Origin: Deinococcus arcticus
GTDB taxonomy: Bacteria > Deinococcota > Deinococci > Deinococcales > Deinococcaceae
Direction: 5' to 3'
DNA: 64,000 nucleotides
Assembly: GCF_003028415.1 (NCBI RefSeq)
Contig: NZ_PYSV01000007.1
Span: 1-64,000 of the forward strand
The translations under genes and the position numbers were made by a program. Positions within the stretch are counted from its first letter, which is position 1. The number at the start of each line of letters is the position of its first letter. The notes beneath the pieces were generated by a model. It searched no databases and was not told the DNA's origin. It saw only the letters and a program-made list of their open reading frames with translations. Positions 51,637-61,200 of the stretch are shown here, in pieces.

Positions 51637-52410
51637 CTACACGTCGCGGCGGTCGAAGGCGAAGATGCTCATCAGGCCAAAGCCGGCGGTGTAGATCAGC
51701 AGCAGAATCAGCGGCTGCAGAATGTCGCCCTGCTGCACGTACAGGTTCAGGTGGCTGGTCAGCAGAATGCGCTGAATGGCGTCTGGGAGCACCACCAGCA
51801 GCCGCATCACGATCAGGGCGGCGAAGGTGGCCAGCGCGGCGGCGGCCGTGTTCAGGTACAGCACCCCGAACAGCAGCGACAGCGCCGCAATGGGCATGAG
51901 CACCACACCCGCCAGCAGCGAGCCGCGCAGCACCTCGGCAAAGGCGGCGTCCGGGCTCAGCTGGCCCACGCCCACAAAGAGCCCTGGCCCCAGGCCCGTA
52001 CCCCCGGCAAAGCTGCCAAAGCCCAGCGGAATTCCCGCAATCAGCGAGCCCAGGACCGTGGTGAAAATCAGCAGGAAGGGGTAGGTCAGCGCGGCGATCA
52101 GCTTGCTGGCAATGACCTTGGTGCGGTCCACCGGGCGCAGCAGCAGCGGCGCCAGCGTGCCCTGCGCCACCTCTGAACCGATCATCTCGGCCACAGTCAC
52201 GGCAATGAACAGCGGCAGCAGGTAGCCAATGGTCACGCCGATGCTCACCGCCGGCAGCTGCCAGCCACTGGTGAGCTTCACCTGCAGCAGCTGGTCCAGC
52301 CGGGGAGCAAAAGCCCACAGCAGCGGCAGCAAAAAGGTGACCAGCAGGGCCAGCCGCACGCTGCGCGCGCCAAACAGCTTGCGGAATTCCAGGCTCAGGA
52401 GGGTCAGCAT
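51637..52410 (-). CDS. ABC-2 type transporter permease
   Basis: 257 residues with six predicted membrane helices, starting [20 protein letters not shown] and with the ABC-2 permease layout ([25 protein letters not shown] cytoplasmic loop). A GGAGG site lies 8 nt before the ATG. The ATPase gene is just upstream on the same strand, 43 nt away. Substrate unknown; NatB-like or antibiotic export are family possibilities. Confidence 0.88.
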   Translation of the reverse strand: MLTLLSLEFRKLFGARSVRLALLVTFLLPLLWAFAPRLDQLLQVKLTSGWQLPAVSIGVTIGYLLPLFIAVTVAEMIGSEVAQGTLAPLLLRPVDRTKVIASKLIAALTYPFLLIFTTVLGSLIAGIPLGFGSFAGGTGLGPGLFVGVGQLSPDAAFAEVLRGSLLAGVVLMPIAALSLLFGVLYLNTAAAALATFAALIVMRLLVVLPDAIQRILLTSHLNLYVQQGDILQPLILLLIYTAGFGLMSIFAFDRRDV

Positions 52411-52453
52411 AGGGGCCTCCGGCTGGGGGACAGAAAGGGGGCACGGTCAGTCA

Positions 52454-53392
<939 letters not shown>

Positions 53393-53398
53393 CTGCCC

Positions 53399-53404
53399 AG
53401 CGTA
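53399..53404 (-). promoter_or_regulatory. -10 box TACGCT (leaderless start of ABC operon)
   Basis: On the minus strand TACGCT ends 6 nt before the GTG at 53392. Confidence 0.55.
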
Positions 53405-53555
53405 ACGCAGGATTCGGTGCGGCGTTCTTACAAGCCGGGCTGTGGGGTTGAGGCAGTGGGCTGTGGAAGAGGCAGGGAGACAGGCTGCTCACCCGGGGGC
53501 CAGCAAGGCGGCGCCCCCCGGCCATGTGGGGGCCGGGGGGCGCGGAGAAGGGGGG

Positions 53556-54989
53556 CTAGAACTTTCTGAAGCGGGTGAGCTTGAAGGGCGTTTCCGGAGT
53601 GCCGCCCTGCAGCTTGTCCAGTTGCGACTGTGTGACCACGAGGTCGCCCCCAATGGCTGTCAGTGTGGCCGGAAAGCGCAGGCCAGTCACGGGTTCCTCG
53701 GCCACCAGGGTGCCGGCCGTGTAATCGGCGTTCAGGCTGACCTTGCTGACCACCTGATCCTTGTTGCGCGCCACGTACAGGGTGCGGCCATCCAGCAGCA
53801 GGCCGTCGCCGTTCACGAGTCCGCCCATCACCTTCCGCACGGCCCTGGTGCGCAGGTCAATGCGCCACAGCTCGCCGGTGTTCAGCTGCATGGCCAGCAG
53901 GGCGCGGCCATCGGGCGTGGCCACGATGCCGTTGAGGTTGATGCCGGGGCCGTACTTGATGGGCGTGCCGCCCAGGTTCAGCCACGCGCTCAGTTTCAGG
54001 TCCGGGCTCACGCGGAAGATCACGGGCCGGAAAGAGTCGGTCACGTAGGCCGAGCCGTCGGGGCCAAAGGCGAGGTCGTTGATGAACTTGTTGGGCGACT
54101 TGGGGGTGTCCAGAATGGCCAGGGGAAAGCCGTCTGGGGAAAAGACGCTGACCTTGCCCGTCGCCCCGCCGGCCGACCACACCCGGCTCTGGGCGTCCAC
54201 CTTCAGGCCCAGCGAGGAAGCCCGGCCCTGGCCGCCGCCCTCGTTGAACTTGCTCACGGCCCCAGTGCTGGCATTGATGGCGTAAATCGTGCCGTTGGCC
54301 GCGCTGCCGGTGAACAGCAGGCCGCGCCGGGCGTCGTAGGCCACGCCTTCGGGGAAGTCCTGCGGGCCGGGCAGCGGGTAGTCGCGGGCGCTGTAGCTGT
54401 CGCGGGTAATCACGCCGCAGCGTTCGCGGGGGCCGCTCATGCCGGCCGGGTCGCTCTTGTAGTCGTCAGGGCGGGCGTGAATCACCAGCGTGCGGTTCAG
54501 CACGCCGTTCATGCCGGTCAGGCTGGACTTCTGGGTGGTAAAGCTGGCCGTGCCGGTGCCGTCGGCGCCCACCGTCAGCATAGGCAGGTCGCCGCCGTGA
54601 CCGTACTTGTTGCCGGCCTGCGGGTCGTCGTGGTTGTGGCTCTTGCCGGGGTCGAAGTGGGGGCCCGCGCCGCCAAAGGGCACCACCGTGTTCGTGGCCG
54701 GGTCAATGCCCGGGGTGCAGCGCCCGTATTCGTGAACGTGCATGCCGTGCTGCCCCGGGGTCAGGCCAGACACCCGCACGGTCACGCGCATGCCCATGCC
54801 CTGCTCCTCGAAGGTGGCCGTGCCCAGCACCTGCCCGGCCGGGTCGCGCAGGGCCGCCGTGGCTTTCAGGGGTGTGCTGGCCGGGGCCGCCACCGCCATC
54901 ATGTCCTGGCCGCCGGCCAGGGCTGCGCCTGTCACTGCGCCCAGGGCCATGAGGCCCAGCAGCGTCTGCTGTCCAAAAGAACGCCTCAT
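53556..54989 (-). CDS. secreted Cu/Zn superoxide dismutase-like domain fused to a beta-propeller
   Basis: 477 residues. After a signal peptide (to about residue 26), residues 40-195 are a SodC domain: HGMHVHEYGRC (His84, His86, Cys91), HFDPGKSHNH (His111, His118, His120), GHGGDLP (His131, Asp134), VIHARPDDY (His171) and RERCGVI (Cys191). Metal ligands and the disulfide pair all look intact. Residues about 205-477 are an SMP-30/NHL-type propeller (FPEGVAYDARRGLLFTGS, INDLAFGPDGSAYVTD). SodC is usually about 170 residues, so the fusion is unusual. Third gene of a secreted operon. Confidence 0.85.
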   Translation of the reverse strand: MRRSFGQQTLLGLMALGAVTGAALAGGQDMMAVAAPASTPLKATAALRDPAGQVLGTATFEEQGMGMRVTVRVSGLTPGQHGMHVHEYGRCTPGIDPATNTVVPFGGAGPHFDPGKSHNHDDPQAGNKYGHGGDLPMLTVGADGTGTASFTTQKSSLTGMNGVLNRTLVIHARPDDYKSDPAGMSGPRERCGVITRDSYSARDYPLPGPQDFPEGVAYDARRGLLFTGSAANGTIYAINASTGAVSKFNEGGGQGRASSLGLKVDAQSRVWSAGGATGKVSVFSPDGFPLAILDTPKSPNKFINDLAFGPDGSAYVTDSFRPVIFRVSPDLKLSAWLNLGGTPIKYGPGINLNGIVATPDGRALLAMQLNTGELWRIDLRTRAVRKVMGGLVNGDGLLLDGRTLYVARNKDQVVSKVSLNADYTAGTLVAEEPVTGLRFPATLTAIGGDLVVTQSQLDKLQGGTPETPFKLTRFRKF

Positions 54990-56248
54990 CAGTTGCCTCC
55001 CGTGTACATCACGCGGTACAGCACGCCGCTCTGGTCATCGGTAAACAGCAGGCTGCCGTCGGTGTAGGTGGCCACGCCCGCCACCCGGCCAAACTGCTTC
55101 CACAGGCCGTCCTGGGCGTCCTGGAACACGAAGCCCGTCACGAAGGGCTCTATGCGTTCGGGCTTGTTCTGGCCGTCGAACACCAGCCGGGCAATCTCGT
55201 ACCCGCTGGGCTCTGCGCGGTTCCACGAGCCCCGGTAGGCGATAAAGGCGTCGTTGCGCATCTCGGCCGGGAATTGCGCGCCCGTGTAGTAGTTCAGGGC
55301 GATGGCCGCCGCGTGCGCGGTGTAGGTCAGCACGCTGCCCTGGGTGGCCGCGCAGTAGGCTTCCTTGGCCACCTTGCCGGGAATGTTGCCCACGTTCACG
55401 TAGGGGTCTGGCTGCTTGTCGCCGTAGCAGAAGGGCCAGCCGTAGTTCTTGCCGCGCTCAATGACATTGATCTCTTCGGGCGGGATGTTGTCGCCGTGCC
55501 AGTCGCTGCCCTGGTCCGCGCCGTACAGTACGCCGCTGACCGGGTGCCAGCCGAAGCCGATGGTGTGGCGCAGGCCGCGCGCGTAGACCTCGCGGGTTTT
55601 GCCGTCGGGGCTGAGGCGCAGGATGGTGGCTTCCTCGGGGTTGGGGGTGGGGGCGTCGTTGTTGGTCGAGCCAAAGGAAGCGTACAGGTAACCGTCCGGG
55701 CCCCATTTCAGGGTGCGGGCCGGGTGCTGCCCGGCGTCCGGGAAGCCGTCGGCAAACACGCGCGGCACGCTCAGTGTGCCGTCTCTGGCCATATCCATCA
55801 CCCAGATGGTTTTCTCGCCCACCACGTACAGCTTGTTGTTCTTCACATCCAGGCCGTGCGCCAGTTTCAGGTTTTGCGCCACCTGTTTGCGCTCGGTGGC
55901 CTCGATCTTGCCGTCTTGATTGACGTCTTTCATGTACCACACGTCGTTCTGCGCCCGGCGCGTGAGATAGATACCGCCGTCGGGCATCACGTGCAGCATG
56001 CGGGCGTTGCCCAGCCCGGTGGCCATCACCTTCAGCGTGAAGCCGGCAGGCACCTTCAGGCGCGCCAGTTTGTCGGGGGTAAATTCCAGGGCTGTGGGTT
56101 CATTGCGCGTGGCCGTCACAGTGGCCGGCGGCTCCGAGGGCGGCAGGGGCCGGGGGGTGGGGGGGGCGCTCTGGGCCAGGGCCGTGGCGGTGAGCAGCGC
56201 GCTCAGGGTCAGCAGGGCAAGTTGAGACGTGGACTTGGGCATAGACAC
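54989..56248 (-). CDS. PQQ-dependent sugar dehydrogenase / sorbosone dehydrogenase-like secreted protein
   Basis: 419 residues with a signal peptide ending TALAQSAP. The propeller domain carries GLGNARMLHVMPDGGIYLT, LKWGPDGYLYASFGS, GLRHTIGFGWHP and the GSDWHGDNIPPEEIN segment typical of soluble glucose/sorbosone dehydrogenases that use pyrroloquinoline quinone. No pqq synthesis genes are in the window. It shares one base with the downstream SOD-fusion gene (stop/start overlap). Confidence 0.85.
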   Translation of the reverse strand: MSMPKSTSQLALLTLSALLTATALAQSAPPTPRPLPPSEPPATVTATRNEPTALEFTPDKLARLKVPAGFTLKVMATGLGNARMLHVMPDGGIYLTRRAQNDVWYMKDVNQDGKIEATERKQVAQNLKLAHGLDVKNNKLYVVGEKTIWVMDMARDGTLSVPRVFADGFPDAGQHPARTLKWGPDGYLYASFGSTNNDAPTPNPEEATILRLSPDGKTREVYARGLRHTIGFGWHPVSGVLYGADQGSDWHGDNIPPEEINVIERGKNYGWPFCYGDKQPDPYVNVGNIPGKVAKEAYCAATQGSVLTYTAHAAAIALNYYTGAQFPAEMRNDAFIAYRGSWNRAEPSGYEIARLVFDGQNKPERIEPFVTGFVFQDAQDGLWKQFGRVAGVATYTDGSLLFTDDQSGVLYRVMYTGGN

Positions 56249-56279
56249 TCCTGTTGGGGGAAGAGGGACGGGCGGGTCA

Positions 56280-57152
56280 TCAGCGCAGGCTGGCCAGCCA
56301 GGCGCGCATGGCGGCGTTCACAGCCATGGCCTTTTCAAAGGTGGCCGCATGGCCCGCACCCGGAATCATGACCAGGCGGCTGTTCGCAATCTGGCCCTGC
56401 ATCTTCAGCTGCAGCTCGGCGGGGGTCACGTTGTCTTCCACGCCCGCCAGAATCAGCGTGGGCACGCGAATGGTGCCCAGCACGGGGTTGGCGTCCGGGC
56501 GGTTGGCCAGGGCCATGGCCGCGCCCACCGCGCCGTCCAGGCTGGCCTGCTCAATCAGGCTGCCCAGGTGTGCCACCTGATTGGGCATCTTCATGCGGCT
56601 CTCGGCGGTCAGCATGCGGGGCATCAGCAGGTTGACGAGACTGGCCACGCCCTTCTCCTGGGCCTGCTGGCCCGTGCCCATCCACATGGCCTTCTCAGCC
56701 ACGCCAGCGGGGTCGGCGGTGGTGTCAATCAGGACCAGACCTTTAAAGCGCTCAGGGGCCGTTTTGTACATCTGCAGCAGCGTCATACCGCCCATGCTCA
56801 TGCCGCCCACCACGATGTTGTTCAGGTTCAGGGCGTCCATAAAGCCCAGCATGGTGGCGGCGTAGTTCTCGATGCTGGCCTCGCGGCCGGGGGCCCTGCT
56901 CTGGCCAAAGCCGGGCAGGTCCACGGTAATCACGCGGTAGCCGGGCAGCATTCGGTTGTTCTTGAACAGTTCGCCGTTCAGGGGGTAGCCGTGAATCAGC
57001 AGCAGGGGCTCGCCGCTGCCTGTGGCCTTGTAGAACACCGTCGAGCCGTTCACGTTCACGGTGCCCCGGTCAGCAATGGTCGGGTTCTCGGCGCCTCCGG
57101 CAAGAGCGGCGCTGCAAAGCATGGCCGTGAGGGTCAGAAGGGGGATACGCAT
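56280..57152 (-). CDS. secreted alpha/beta hydrolase
   Basis: 290 residues. Signal peptide MRIPLLTLTAMLCSAALAGG, then LLLIHGYPLNGE, nucleophile Ser in VGGMSMGGMTLL, Asp in LAGVEDNVTP and His in PGAGHAATFE. The triad is complete. It belongs to the fluoroacetate/haloperoxidase-like hydrolase group with no fixed substrate. First gene of the operon with the sugar dehydrogenase (31 nt gap) and SOD fusion, so the three likely act together outside the membrane. Confidence 0.88.
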   Translation of the reverse strand: MRIPLLTLTAMLCSAALAGGAENPTIADRGTVNVNGSTVFYKATGSGEPLLLIHGYPLNGELFKNNRMLPGYRVITVDLPGFGQSRAPGREASIENYAATMLGFMDALNLNNIVVGGMSMGGMTLLQMYKTAPERFKGLVLIDTTADPAGVAEKAMWMGTGQQAQEKGVASLVNLLMPRMLTAESRMKMPNQVAHLGSLIEQASLDGAVGAAMALANRPDANPVLGTIRVPTLILAGVEDNVTPAELQLKMQGQIANSRLVMIPGAGHAATFEKAMAVNAAMRAWLASLR

Positions 57153-57241
57153 AGACGACCTCGCAGATCACCCCCGGCGGAAGTTTCCAGCACAGCACAC
57201 AGCTTCACCCCTGGGCACGGCGGCTGGGACGAACGCTGACA

Positions 57242-57273
57242 ACTGAACTGGTAGCGGGGGGACTGAACTGAAC
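57242..57273. promoter_or_regulatory. three ACTGAAC repeats upstream of the secreted operon
   Basis: ACTGAAC occurs at 57242, 57262 and 57267 (the last two overlap), about two helical turns apart. They lie about 90-120 bp before the operon's first start and could be binding sites for a regulator. TTGACC on the minus strand (57270-57265 region) is a possible -35 box. Confidence 0.35.
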
Positions 57274-57298
57274 GAGGTCAACTTAAGGGCCGCTCAGC

Positions 57299-57314
57299 CC
57301 GCCCAATTGGGCGG
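57299..57314. promoter_or_regulatory. 16-bp perfect palindrome
   Basis: CCGCCCAATTGGGCGG is an exact palindrome without loop, between mqnD and the secreted operon. It may be an operator for a dimeric regulator or part of the mqnD transcript end. Confidence 0.35.
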
Positions 57315-57392
57315 ATGGGTACGATCTGAGCCGAGGTTCAGCGTGGGCTCAAGGGTAGCTGAAGGTGGACTTCAGGCGGTCTGGCCGCCGCT

Positions 57393-58241
57393 TCAGCCCA
57401 CGAAGAGGGGCAGCGAACTGGTGCGGACAGCCCCTGCGGCCACCGCCCGGCGGTGCAGCTCCTGCACGGCCCGCTCACCCTCCTCACCCACGTCCAGGCT
57501 GAAGGCATTCACGTACAGGTCAATGTGCGCCTGCATCACCGCCTCGGACAGCTCGGCGGCGTGCTGGCGCACGTAGTCCCGCGAGGCCTGTGGGTGGGCA
57601 TAAGCGTATTCCAGGCTGCGGCGCACAGCCGTCTGCAACTCGCGCTGCAACGCCCGGGGCAGGTCACGCCGCACCAGAATGGCGCCCAGCGGCAGCGGCA
57701 GCCCGGTTTCGCCCTCCCACCACGCCCCCAGGTCCAGCAACCGGTGCAGGCCGTGCTGCGGGTAGGTGAAGCGCGATTCGTGGATGATCAGTCCGGCGTC
57801 CACCGGCTGGCCCGCCAGTTCGCCCCGGGCCACCGCCGGCATGATCTCGTCGTAGCGGGCGCGCACCACCTGCACCCTGGGAAAGACCAGGCGCAGCAAC
57901 AGCTCGGCCGTGGTCAGGGCGCCGGGGGAGAGCACCGTGCGGCCATTCAGGTTCTCCAGGTCGCCCCGCGTCACCACCAGCGGGCCCACGCCCCGCCCCA
58001 GGGCGCCGCCCGAACGCAGCGCCACGTAGCGGTCCATCACCTCGAAGTAGGCGCGGTAGCTGATCTTGGTCATGGGCAGGCGGCCTGCCACCGCCCACTC
58101 GTTCAGGGTCTGTACGTCTTCCAGCACCTCGCGCACCGGCAGCGGCGCGGGAACAAGCCCCGCATGCAGCGCGTGAAAGATAAAGGTGTCGTTCGGGCAC
58201 AGCGAGTACCCCAGGTCGAGGAAGGGGGGCGGCGTGGTCAT
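57393..58241 (-). CDS. mqnD: 1,4-dihydroxy-6-naphthoate synthase
   Basis: 282 residues. LGYSLCPNDTFIFHALHAG at the N-terminus (substrate-binding SCPNDT-type motif), TKISYRAYFEV and GLIIHESRFTYPQHGL are typical of MqnD, which converts cyclic dehypoxanthine futalosine to 1,4-dihydroxy-6-naphthoate in the futalosine route to menaquinone. The frame is open far upstream but the start at 58241 is chosen from the family start and from TACCCT 7 nt before it. Confidence 0.93.
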   Translation of the reverse strand: MTTPPPFLDLGYSLCPNDTFIFHALHAGLVPAPLPVREVLEDVQTLNEWAVAGRLPMTKISYRAYFEVMDRYVALRSGGALGRGVGPLVVTRGDLENLNGRTVLSPGALTTAELLLRLVFPRVQVVRARYDEIMPAVARGELAGQPVDAGLIIHESRFTYPQHGLHRLLDLGAWWEGETGLPLPLGAILVRRDLPRALQRELQTAVRRSLEYAYAHPQASRDYVRQHAAELSEAVMQAHIDLYVNAFSLDVGEEGERAVQELHRRAVAAGAVRTSSLPLFVG

Positions 58242-58248
58242 GGCGTTC

Positions 58249-58254
58249 AGGGTA
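58249..58254 (-). promoter_or_regulatory. -10 box TACCCT (leaderless start of mqnD)
   Basis: On the minus strand TACCCT ends 7 nt before the ATG at 58241. Confidence 0.55.
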
Positions 58255-58343
58255 CGCCCCGCCGGGCAGGCCCCGGGTCCCAGAGGCGCTGTGAATGCCC
58301 CAGAGCTGAAGGCCAGCTTCAGACGGGACATTGCCGGGCCCGT

Positions 58344-58349
58344 TAGCCT
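58344..58349 (+). promoter_or_regulatory. -10 box TAGCCT (leaderless start of 58356 gene)
   Basis: TAGCCT ends 6 nt before the ATG; divergent from mqnD. Confidence 0.55.
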
Positions 58350-58355
58350 GGGGCC

Positions 58356-58877
58356 ATGTCTGCCCCCCTGCGCGCGGCCCTGCTGACCCTGACTGTCTGT
58401 GCCTCCCTGGCCGCGCCGCTGGCCCAGGCCGGGGGGGCCGGGGCGCCCCAGCCTGCGGTACCGGGCTGCCGACCCGGTTACGTGCGCCCCGACTTTGCGG
58501 CCCTGAACCGCCAGCTGGCCCAGGCCCGCGCCCGCTGGGCCGCCCAGGGCCTGACCCGGTACCGCTACGAGATCCGGCAGGTGGCCGCGCCGGTGCTGCT
58601 GCCCGCCACACAGGTGACGGTAAAGGACGGCGCCGTGCTGGCCGCCCCCGTGCAGCCGGGGCCGGTCAATACGCTGGCCCGGCTGACCGTGGAGGGACGC
58701 TTCGCCAGCCTGGCGCAGACGCTGCAATATCAGGCCACCACCCCCTGCCCCGAGGTGCAGGTGCGCTACGATGCGGCGCTGGGCTTTCCGGTGTACCTGT
58801 ACAGCGGCCGGGGCGACAACGGCATAGCCGACGGCTACGGCGAGTGGACGGTCTCGGCGTTCACCCCCCTGCCCTGA
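58356..58877 (+). CDS. secreted protein of DUF6174-like type
   Basis: 173 residues with a signal peptide ending LAQAGG. The mature part starts after PGCRPGYVRPDF and contains LTRYRYEIRQVA and VRYDAALGFPVYLYSGRG, a pattern I associate with small secreted proteins of the DUF6174 kind. Function unknown. Two Cys may pair. Confidence 0.7.
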   Translation: MSAPLRAALLTLTVCASLAAPLAQAGGAGAPQPAVPGCRPGYVRPDFAALNRQLAQARARWAAQGLTRYRYEIRQVAAPVLLPATQVTVKDGAVLAAPVQPGPVNTLARLTVEGRFASLAQTLQYQATTPCPEVQVRYDAALGFPVYLYSGRGDNGIADGYGEWTVSAFTPLP

Positions 58878-58957
58878 GTGGCCCCGCATTCAAAGACTCT
58901 GAAGTGCTTTAGAAAATAAACTGTGCATGGCTGACCATCCCGAATCGTGGCCGGTGG

Positions 58958-58963
58958 TACGCT
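58958..58963 (+). promoter_or_regulatory. -10 box TACGCT (leaderless start of trxB)
   Basis: TACGCT ends 6 nt before the trxB ATG. An AT-rich tract (58904-58924) about 40 bp upstream could act as an UP element. Confidence 0.55.
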
Positions 58964-58969
58964 TCAGCC

Positions 58970-59938
58970 ATGACGGGCAACACCCACACCTATGACGTGG
59001 TGATCGTCGGCGGCGGCCCCGCCGGCCTGACCGCTGCGATTTACACTGGCCGCGCCAGCCTGAAGACCCTCATTCTGGAAAAGGGCCTGCCCGGCGGCCA
59101 GATCGCCCAGACAGAAGAGGTGGAGAATTACCCTGGCTTTCCCGAACCCATCAGCGGCATGGAACTGGCAGGCCGCATGCAGCAGCAGGCCGAGAAGTTT
59201 GGTGGCGTGATCGAGATGGACGAGGTGCAGGCCATCGTGCGCGACGAGCAGAATCACGAGTATCCCTTCACGGTCACGGGCTACGGCGGCACCTACCGCG
59301 CCAAGGCCGTGATTCTGGCCACCGGCGCCAACCCCAAGCGCCTGAACGTGCCCGGCGAGGAGCACTTCTGGGGCAAGGGCGTCTCGACCTGCGCCACCTG
59401 TGACGGCTTCTTTTACCGGGGCAAGAAGGTGGTCGTGGTGGGCGGCGGCGACGCGGCCGTGGAAGAGGGCCTGTTCCTGACCAAGTTTGCCGACGAGGTG
59501 ACCCTGATTCACCGCCGTGACACCCTGCGTGCCAACAAGGTGGCCCAGGCCCGCGCCTTTGCCAACCCCAAGATGAAGTTCATCTGGGACACGGCTGTGG
59601 AGGAAATTCAGGGCGATGACACCGTGACGGGTGTGCGCCTGAAGAACCTGAAGACCGGCGAGGTGCAGGACAGGGCCACCGACGGCGTGTTCATCTTCAT
59701 CGGGCATGTGCCGAACACCGAATTTGTCAAAGACACCGTCAAGCTGCGCCCTGACGGTTACGTGGACGTGACCGACGAGATTTACACCAGCGTGCCCCTG
59801 CTGTTCGCGGCCGGCGACGTGAGTGATTACATCTACCGCCAGTTGGGCACCAGTGTAGGCGCCGGCACCCGCGCCGCCATGAGCGCCGAGCGCGCCCTGG
59901 CCGCCCTGGAAGTGGAAGCCGAGACGGCGGCGGATTGA
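58970..59938 (+). CDS. trxB: thioredoxin-disulfide reductase
   Basis: 322 residues. FAD motif [15 protein letters not shown], redox-active CATC at residues 141-144, NADPH motif [19 protein letters not shown] and the C-terminal FAAGDVSD. Reduces thioredoxin with NADPH; important for oxidative stress resistance. Single gene with a strong terminator. Confidence 0.97.
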   Translation: MTGNTHTYDVVIVGGGPAGLTAAIYTGRASLKTLILEKGLPGGQIAQTEEVENYPGFPEPISGMELAGRMQQQAEKFGGVIEMDEVQAIVRDEQNHEYPFTVTGYGGTYRAKAVILATGANPKRLNVPGEEHFWGKGVSTCATCDGFFYRGKKVVVVGGGDAAVEEGLFLTKFADEVTLIHRRDTLRANKVAQARAFANPKMKFIWDTAVEEIQGDDTVTGVRLKNLKTGEVQDRATDGVFIFIGHVPNTEFVKDTVKLRPDGYVDVTDEIYTSVPLLFAAGDVSDYIYRQLGTSVGAGTRAAMSAERALAALEVEAETAAD

Positions 59939-59951
59939 CCCCCGTCCCTGG

Positions 59952-59988
59952 GCCCGCCCGCGCCCTGCGGGCGGGCGGGCTTTATGCT
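59952..59988 (+). terminator. trxB terminator overlapping the next promoter
   Basis: GCCCGCCCGC (59952-59961) pairs with GCGGGCGGGC (59971-59980), followed by TTTATGCT. The TATGCT at 59983-59988 is also the -10 box of the HD gene, 6 nt before its ATG, so the terminator tail and the next promoter share bases. Confidence 0.7.
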
Positions 59989-59994
59989 CTGGGT

Positions 59995-60510
59995 ATGCCC
60001 CACCGCACCCTGAGCGCCCGCATTCGCCGCAAGGTGAACGGTTACCGCGCCAAGGCCAGCCGGCTGTGGCGCTCCATGAGCCCCGACGACGCCCAGCCTG
60101 ACGATGCCTGGGCCGCGCGCTTCCTGACCGAGGCCGAGGCGCACGTGTACCGCAGCATGGACCCCCGTGACCGCGACCACGCCTGCCGCGTGGCCCGGCA
60201 CCTGCTGCGCGAGCACCCGGGCGCCCAGAGCGAACTGCTGGCGGCGGCCCTGCTGCACGACTGCGGCAAGAGCCTGCGCCCTTACGCCCTGTGGGAGCGG
60301 GTGGCCGTGGGCCTCATTCCCAACCGCCTGACCCGCCTGCTGCCGCCCCTGGGCGCCCTGGGCATCCGCGCGCACCACCCCGAACTGGGCGCCCGCCTGC
60401 TGGCCCACGCCGGCGCGCGCCCCCGCGTGGCCCGTCTGGTGGCCCGTCATCACCATCCCGGCGGTGACCCGGAAGCCGAGCTGCTGCACCTGTACGACGA
60501 TCAGGAATAG
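59995..60510 (+). CDS. HD-domain protein
   Basis: 171 residues from the ATG at 59995, placed by the TATGCT box. The metal-binding pattern is [24 protein letters not shown] (HD) and ARHHHPGGD, so a metal-dependent phosphohydrolase is expected. A basic N-terminal stretch ([18 protein letters not shown]) could bind membrane or nucleic acid. The substrate is unknown. Confidence 0.85.
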   Translation: MPHRTLSARIRRKVNGYRAKASRLWRSMSPDDAQPDDAWAARFLTEAEAHVYRSMDPRDRDHACRVARHLLREHPGAQSELLAAALLHDCGKSLRPYALWERVAVGLIPNRLTRLLPPLGALGIRAHHPELGARLLAHAGARPRVARLVARHHHPGGDPEAELLHLYDDQE

Positions 60511-60513
60511 AGG

Positions 60514-60605
60514 GGCCATGGGCGCTGGGCCATGCGGAACCCCAATGCTCATGGCCCATGGCCAACAGCGCGCCCCCACCACAACTGGGTGGGGGCGCGC
60601 TGTTG
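60514..60605. terminator. double hairpin between HD gene and slyD
   Basis: 60514-60523 pairs with 60554-60563 (10 bp), and directly after, 60563-60580 pairs exactly with 60588-60605 (18 bp, 7-nt loop). It separates the two convergent genes. Confidence 0.75.
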
Positions 60606-60610
60606 GGCCT

Positions 60611-61090
<480 letters not shown>

Positions 61091-61200
61091 GGGGTCTCCG
61101 TTCCCCGGCCGTCCAGGGAGGGGGGCGGCCGGGTGGGCGCTGGCGCCTGAGCGGAGTCTACCAGGGGGTAGGCGCTGCCGGGCGTGCGGGGGCCGGCCGC

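Noticed and set aside
57393..58889. Long N-terminal extension of mqnD
   Set aside because: The added part is antisense to the 58356 gene and unlike MqnD; the -10 box and family start are at 58241.
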